Assembly (NCBI GenBank): GCA_002388905.1
Contig: DGNJ01000049.1
Coordinates: 19,733-26,581, forward strand
From: Cellvibrionales bacterium UBA4495
GTDB lineage: Bacteria > Pseudomonadota > Gammaproteobacteria > Pseudomonadales > Porticoccaceae
Direction: 5' to 3'
DNA: 6,849 nucleotides
Of the stretch, positions 4,659 to 6,849 are shown one piece after another. The notes under the pieces were generated by a model, which had not been told where the DNA came from, searched no databases, and worked only from the letters and a program-made list of their open reading frames with translations. Position numbers and translations under genes: made by a program. Every line of letters begins with the position of its first letter. Positions within the stretch are counted from its first letter, which is position 1.

Positions 4659-6849
4659 TCAATAGGTGGCCTGGCGGGCGTCCTGGTGACCGGTCGGTCG
4701 TTTGTCCCTGGGCTGGTAGAGGGCGGTACGCTGCCGGGGAACACGACCGAGATTTTCCGCGAGCAATTCCATTTCCGCGAAGCCGAATTCCTGGCCATGG
4801 ACGCCGCCGGCGGCGCGGGTGATGGATTCGTTCATCAGGGTGCCGCCCAGGTCGTTGGCGCCGGCCTGGAGGCAGAAGGCGGCGCCCTCGGGGCCCATTT
4901 TCACCCAGGAGGTCTGGATATTCCGGATCAGGGGGTAGAGGGCCAGGCGGCCGACGGCGTGGACCAGCACCGATTCCCGGAAAGTGGGGCCTGAGCGGGA
5001 CAGTCCTTTGCGCCACAGGGGGGCCTCCATGTGCACATAGGACAGGGGCACGAATTCGGTGATACCGCCGGTTTCCTCCTGGAGGGCGCGCAGGCGGAGC
5101 AGGTGCGCGGCCCAGTGCCGGGGTGTCTCCACATGGCCGAACATCATGGTGGACGTGGTGCGCAAACCCACCCGGTGGGCGGTGCCCACCACCTCCAGCC
5201 ACTGCTCCGTGTTGAGCTTGTCCGGGCAGATGATCCGGCGCACGTCGTCGTGGAGGATTTCGGCGGCGGTACCGGGCAGGGTGGCCAGACCGGCTTCCTT
5301 GAGCATGGTCAGGTAGTCGGCCAGGGACATACTCAGGGTTTCGGCGCCGTGGCTGATTTCCAGGGGCGAGAAGGCATGAACGTGGATTTCCGGCACCGCC
5401 TCTTTCACTGCCCGGACTATGTTGAGATAGGTCTCGCCGGTGAAGCTGGGATGGATGCCGCCCTGCAGGCAGACTTCCGAAGCGCCGGCCTCCCAGGCTT
5501 CCCGGGCGCGGTGTCCCACTTCCTCGTAGTCGAGCAGGTAGGCGGGGCCGCGCAGTTCGCGGCTGCGCTGACCCTGGCCCTTGGCGAAGGCGCAAAAACC
5601 ACAGCGATAGCTGCAAATGTTGGTGTAATTGATATTGCGGTTGATGACATAGGTGACCGTATCGCCCACCGCTTCCCGGCGCAGTTGATCGGCGCTCTGT
5701 AAAACGGCGGACAACTCGTCTCCCTCCGCCTCGAAGAGCCGGACAATCTCACCCTCGTCCAGGGTCTTGCCCTGGCCGGCCCGGTCTAGGATGCGTGCCA
5801 CTTCCAGGGAGGTGGGTATGGTCGATTGCTGGCGTTGCAGCCACCGCCCGCTACCCTCGGGCACCGGCGCCCCGGAACCGGCGAACCAGTCCTGGCCCCG
5901 GGCGAGCCCGAAGGCGTCGCTGTGGTGGCGCACGCTCGCGCACATAGCCGGGTCCACCCAGGTTTCCGGGTCCAGGGCATAGGCGGGCCCCAGGGCGAGC
6001 CGGGGCACAAGGTGACGGCCCGCAGCGGCGGTTTCTGCGCTCAGGTTATCCAGGTGGGGCCAGGGTCGCTCCGGGTTGACGTGGTCCGGTGTTACCGGCG
6101 ATACGCCGCCCCAGTCGCTGACGCCGGCGCGAACCAGCGCGGTGAGCACCTCGGGTTGGAGATTGGGGGGCGCCTGCACGGTCATGTCGCCGCCGAACAG
6201 GAGCCGGGTCGCCGCGATTGTCCACAGGTGCTCGTCGAGGGACGGCTCCGGGGCATCCGCCATTTTGGTGCCGGGCTTGGCCCGGAAATTCTGGATAATG
6301 ATTTCCTGGATATGGCCGTATTGCCGGTGCAGGTCGCGCAGGGCGAGCAGGCTGTCCAGGCGCTCTTCCCGGGTTTCGCCGATGCCGATCAGCAGGCCGG
6401 TGGTGAAGGGGATCTTCAGTTCGCCGGCCAGGCGAATGGTTTCCAGCCGAGCCGCCGGGTGCTTGTCCGGAGAGCCGTAGTGGGGCATGCCCTTTTCCGA
6501 GAGCCGTTCCGAGGCGGTCTCCAGCATGATACCCATGGACACCGAGACCTTTCGCAGGCGGGTCATTTCCTCCCGGTTCATCAGGCCGGGATTCAGGTGG
6601 GGCAGCAGGCCGGTTTCCTCGTAAACCGCCCGCGCCGCAGCTTCCAGGTAATCGAGCGTGCTCTCGTATCCCATCTCGGAGAGCGCCTCGCGAGCGACCC
6701 GGTAGCGCAGTTCGGGTTTGTCGCCCAGGGTAAACAGGGCCTCGTTGCAACCCGCCTCGACGCCGGCCCGGGCGATGGCCACGGCCTCGTCGATGCTCAG
6801 ATAGGGGTTGTCGAGGACCCGGGGTGCCTTGGCGAAGGTGCAGTAGTGG
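4659..6849 (-). CDS. fbiC: FO synthase, fused CofG-CofH radical-SAM enzyme (5' end cut by window edge)
   Basis: Makes FO (7,8-didemethyl-8-hydroxy-5-deazariboflavin), the deazaflavin core of F420, from tyrosine and a ribityl-diaminouracil, using two radical-SAM modules; cytosolic. The window shows 729 residues of a protein usually about 840 long. The first codons read HYCTFAK, so only the third cysteine of the first CX3CX2C cluster motif is visible; the base at 6849 fits the last base of the second. CofG half, visible numbering: GLLPHLNPG (80-88), GIGETREER (155-163), IQNFRAKPGT (185-194), APPNL (226-230), then DWGGVSPVTPDHVNPE (to 260). CofH half: complete CX3CX2C (Cys412, 416, 419), LQGGIHP (461-467), GTAAEIL, TTSTMMFGHVE, SWVKMG and the NDLGGTLMNESITRAAG signature near the C-terminus. 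No frameshift. The real start is upstream of the window; the GTG at 6782 is internal. The oxidoreductase gene follows after 22 nt. Very secure assignment. Confidence 0.97.
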   Translation of the reverse strand, partial: HYCTFAKAPRVLDNPYLSIDEAVAIARAGVEAGCNEALFTLGDKPELRYRVAREALSEMGYESTLDYLEAAARAVYEETGLLPHLNPGLMNREEMTRLRKVSVSMGIMLETASERLSEKGMPHYGSPDKHPAARLETIRLAGELKIPFTTGLLIGIGETREERLDSLLALRDLHRQYGHIQEIIIQNFRAKPGTKMADAPEPSLDEHLWTIAATRLLFGGDMTVQAPPNLQPEVLTALVRAGVSDWGGVSPVTPDHVNPERPWPHLDNLSAETAAAGRHLVPRLALGPAYALDPETWVDPAMCASVRHHSDAFGLARGQDWFAGSGAPVPEGSGRWLQRQQSTIPTSLEVARILDRAGQGKTLDEGEIVRLFEAEGDELSAVLQSADQLRREAVGDTVTYVINRNINYTNICSYRCGFCAFAKGQGQRSRELRGPAYLLDYEEVGHRAREAWEAGASEVCLQGGIHPSFTGETYLNIVRAVKEAVPEIHVHAFSPLEISHGAETLSMSLADYLTMLKEAGLATLPGTAAEILHDDVRRIICPDKLNTEQWLEVVGTAHRVGLRTTSTMMFGHVETPRHWAAHLLRLRALQEETGGITEFVPLSYVHMEAPLWRKGLSRSGPTFRESVLVHAVGRLALYPLIRNIQTSWVKMGPEGAAFCLQAGANDLGGTLMNESITRAAGGVHGQEFGFAEMELLAENLGRVPRQRTALYQPRDKRPTGHQDARQATY

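Noticed and set aside
3512..4822. 436-codon plus-strand frame across the oxidoreductase gene, plus 4518-4994 and 5031-5702
   Set aside because: The opposite strand encodes clear MDR and FO synthase motifs throughout. These frames show no recognisable domain and begin inside other genes.
4612..5616. 334-codon minus-strand frame in another phase of the FO synthase gene
   Set aside because: It is rich in Pro, Arg and Gly, has low complexity and no motif, and lies entirely over the CofH half, which is read in its proper frame.

Overview
The window looks like bacterial chromosomal DNA of fairly high G+C, with tightly packed genes and strong G/C preference at third codon positions. Gene style (a P450cam-like P450, an AefR-like TetR regulator, a single-domain globin, a CurA/YncB-type reductase) suggests a proteobacterium, perhaps a gammaproteobacterium. 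That is an inference from family resemblance only. The clearest metabolic marker is a fused FO synthase (FbiC), which implies the host makes the deazaflavin cofactor F420. This cofactor is best known from actinobacteria and archaea and is patchy in proteobacteria.

Plus strand, 1-3630: two tandem cytochrome P450 genes of the P450cam (CYP101-like) type. The first enters from outside the window and lacks about its first 68 codons. The second is complete (408 aa). They are about 80% identical by hand count. A 141-nt spacer with a strong hairpin separates them. After the second P450 comes a 92-nt spacer with a long bulged hairpin and a small palindrome. A TetR-family regulator follows, then, 17 nt later, a globin with a strong ribosome binding site. 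All four genes read the same way, and tetR and globin are almost certainly one transcription unit.

Minus strand, 6849-3635: the FO synthase gene enters from the right edge, cut inside its first radical-SAM cysteine motif. It runs to its stop at 4659, and 22 nt later a zinc-independent NADPH-dependent MDR oxidoreductase begins at a GTG. These two genes are likely co-transcribed. The oxidoreductase and globin genes converge with only 4 nt between their stop codons.

Taken together, the plus-strand genes look like a regulated oxygenase module: two closely related P450s for a hydrophobic, perhaps terpenoid or alicyclic, substrate, a local repressor, and an O2/NO-binding globin. The MDR enzyme would suit reduction of an enone- or aldehyde-type product. 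The F420 gene may be unrelated housekeeping that happens to sit beside it, or may supply the cofactor for an F420-dependent step encoded elsewhere. No ferredoxin or ferredoxin reductase for the P450s, no mobile element, no RNA gene and no CRISPR array is visible. No gap between genes exceeds 141 nt.
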